This document shows, piece by piece, positions 62,942 to 64,000 of a stretch of 64,000 bases of DNA; position 1 is the first letter of the stretch, and each line of letters starts with the position of its first letter. This DNA comes from Papaver somniferum (Eukaryota; Streptophyta; Magnoliopsida; Ranunculales; Papaveraceae): the NCBI RefSeq assembly GCF_003573695.1, contig NC_039362.1, forward strand, positions 12,978,063-13,042,062, read 5' to 3'. The notes below the pieces were generated by a model, which saw nothing but the letters and a program-made list of their open reading frames with translations, had not been told where the DNA came from and did no database searches. The position numbers and the translations under genes are program-made.

Positions 62942-63610
62942 TTATAAACCATTAGTGTTTCCAAAGGATTTCTGACCAAATAACATTGCTGAGATTTTAT
63001 CAGAACTTCCAGAAAATCGTTGAAGATCATCTTTGAGAGTATTAATCTCTTTTTCCTTTAGAACAATGGTTCTGGTGAGTTGATCATTAAGACAATCTAT
63101 CTGAAGATCTTTCACTTGGATCAGTGATTCTAGTTTCTTCAATGAAGCTCTTAATTGAAGATTTTCTTGAAGGACCTTTTTATTCAAGAATTCAAAAATC
63201 TATGTGTCAGACTCAATCTCTGAATCAGACCTTGAGTATGTGGATGTTTCTGCCGTAAGAGATGCGATTTTATCACATCCAATAGACGCATTTAGAGCGT
63301 TGACACATTCTTCCATAGAATCATTAGCAACAGTTGACAGGAGATGTTTGTCAGAACTAATACTCCCTTTTACAAAGTCCTTGATCCTTTCTGTTATCCA
63401 TGGTTTATTAAACCGATTACCAATAGAACAACACCCATCAGCCCATGACAAGTTTGAGGATTTACTTGTTTCAGAAACAGCATTGAATGCAAAGATAGAA
63501 ACAGAACCCGGATCATGAACTAACACTTTTTTAAAAGAGGTATTCGTGGAAAAAGTGTTCCGGTTGTTTTTAACTCTTGGTGAAGCGTCGATTGAGACAT
63601 TAAGGTCCAT
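62942..63610 (-). pseudogene. Element B gag-like N-terminal and coiled coil
   Basis: The first piece, 63200-63610 (start ATG 63610, MDLNVSIDASPRV), begins about 50 nt after the primer site and is serine-rich. A stop follows at 63200, and a second piece (63187-62942) reads a clear coiled coil (LQENLQLRASLKKLESL, LQIDCLNDQLTRTIVLKEKE) leading towards the zinc-knuckle frame. The order (acidic/Ser-rich, coiled coil, CCHC) is that of long SIRE-type gag proteins, but the start lies unusually close to the primer site. Confidence 0.5.
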
Positions 63611-63662
63611 ATAGTCAGGTCGCTACAAACAGAGACTGATGAGGTCTTTAACGTGTTTGCCT

Positions 63663-63674
63663 GCTCTGATACCA
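63663..63674 (-). promoter_or_regulatory. Primer binding site, initiator-Met tRNA
   Basis: Minus strand TGGTATCAGAGC, the standard plant Ty1/copia primer site, two bases from the LTR end TTTTTCA. Confidence 0.92.
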
Positions 63675-63676
63675 AT

Positions 63677-64000
63677 TGAAAAAGCGTGGGTCTAACAACA
63701 CCACCCAATATTTCGCTTAGCAATCTGTATGGACTAACTCCGAAATACTTTGCTAGACAATCAACTAAACATTCGAACTCAATCTAGATGAAAATTATCT
63801 CAAGGAGTTATTATCTCAATCTCTCGATTTAATTTCTACTCAAGCTAAAATCAATAGTGAGTCTTTATCAAAGAGAGATAACTTGGATGGTACCAAACAC
63901 CAATGTCCAAGGATCAATCAACTACAATCAACAACCAAAAGTTGGATTAGAGAAGTTGATGATCACGAACGCACAACCTGTATTATTTCTATTATATAAA
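63677..64000 (-). repeat. 5' LTR of element B (partial)
   Basis: It matches 56207-56530 with scattered substitutions and is cut by the window end. Confidence 0.9.

Larger units (their letters stand above)
56207..64000 (-). mobile_element. SIRE-like copia element B, gag-only (runs off window)
   Basis: Minus-strand element. The left-hand LTR (its 3' LTR) is 56207-60131; the right-hand LTR begins at 63677 and leaves the window. Both start TGAAAAAGCGTGGG. The primer site gctctgatacca (63663-63674, complementary sense TGGTATCAGAGC, initiator-Met tRNA) lies two bases inside the right LTR. The polypurine side is atctccccctttgtcaa at 60132. The interior is only 3.5 kb and holds gag-like pieces but no protease, integrase, RT or RNase H motif, so it is non-autonomous or deleted. 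Without the nested solo LTR the LTR is about 2.38 kb. Confidence 0.82.

Overview
The window is plant nuclear DNA. It contains spliced eudicot-type genes, a nuclear copy of plastid ycf1, and Ty1/copia and Ty3/gypsy retrotransposons with [11 protein letters not shown] or initiator-Met-type primer sites. Single-copy genes lie within about the first 25 kb; the rest is mostly transposons nested in each other. I cannot name the species from sequence alone.

Left part (1-23 kb, mostly minus-strand genes). A truncated hAT-type terminus abuts a plastid insertion (start of trnN plus the N-terminal third of ycf1, broken by one stop codon). Next come four recognisable exons of a class II acyl-CoA-binding protein whose ankyrin-repeat exons are absent from the window, and one isolated exon of a Bet1-like SNARE. 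Two copies of a steroleosin-like 11-beta-hydroxysteroid dehydrogenase follow. The first is a 3' fragment whose penultimate exon is split by a copia element with clean 5-bp target duplications. The second has six intact exons that join to 326 codons. A complete seven-exon YSL (yellow stripe-like) metal-nicotianamine transporter gene of 669 codons ends this part. A Helitron 3' end and a Stowaway-like MITE lie between the two dehydrogenase copies.

Middle (23-31 kb). Upstream of YSL is a stretch with about 20 copies of a 32-bp repeat in seven small clusters spread over 3 kb, with a TraB-domain gene fragment among them. A 1-kb element with long terminal inverted repeats follows.

Right part (30.8-64 kb). 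A small Mutator-like element with inverted termini and a near-perfect 9-bp duplication has been inflated to about 20 kb by an 11.1-kb Athila-type gypsy element (LTRs about 1.73 kb, 5-bp duplications, broken gag-pol) and a 6.8-kb degenerate copia element with 170-bp LTRs. Beyond it are two minus-strand SIRE-like copia elements. The second has LTRs of about 2.4 kb, a Met-tRNA primer site and a gag-like internal region with no recognisable polymerase. Its left LTR holds an Athila-family solo LTR flanked by gttaa duplications.

Functionally, the only genes that look intact are the second dehydrogenase copy (oil-body or ER short-chain reductase) and the YSL transporter. All other protein-coding signals look partial, broken or transposon-derived. 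No prokaryotic-type system, CRISPR array or rRNA was seen.
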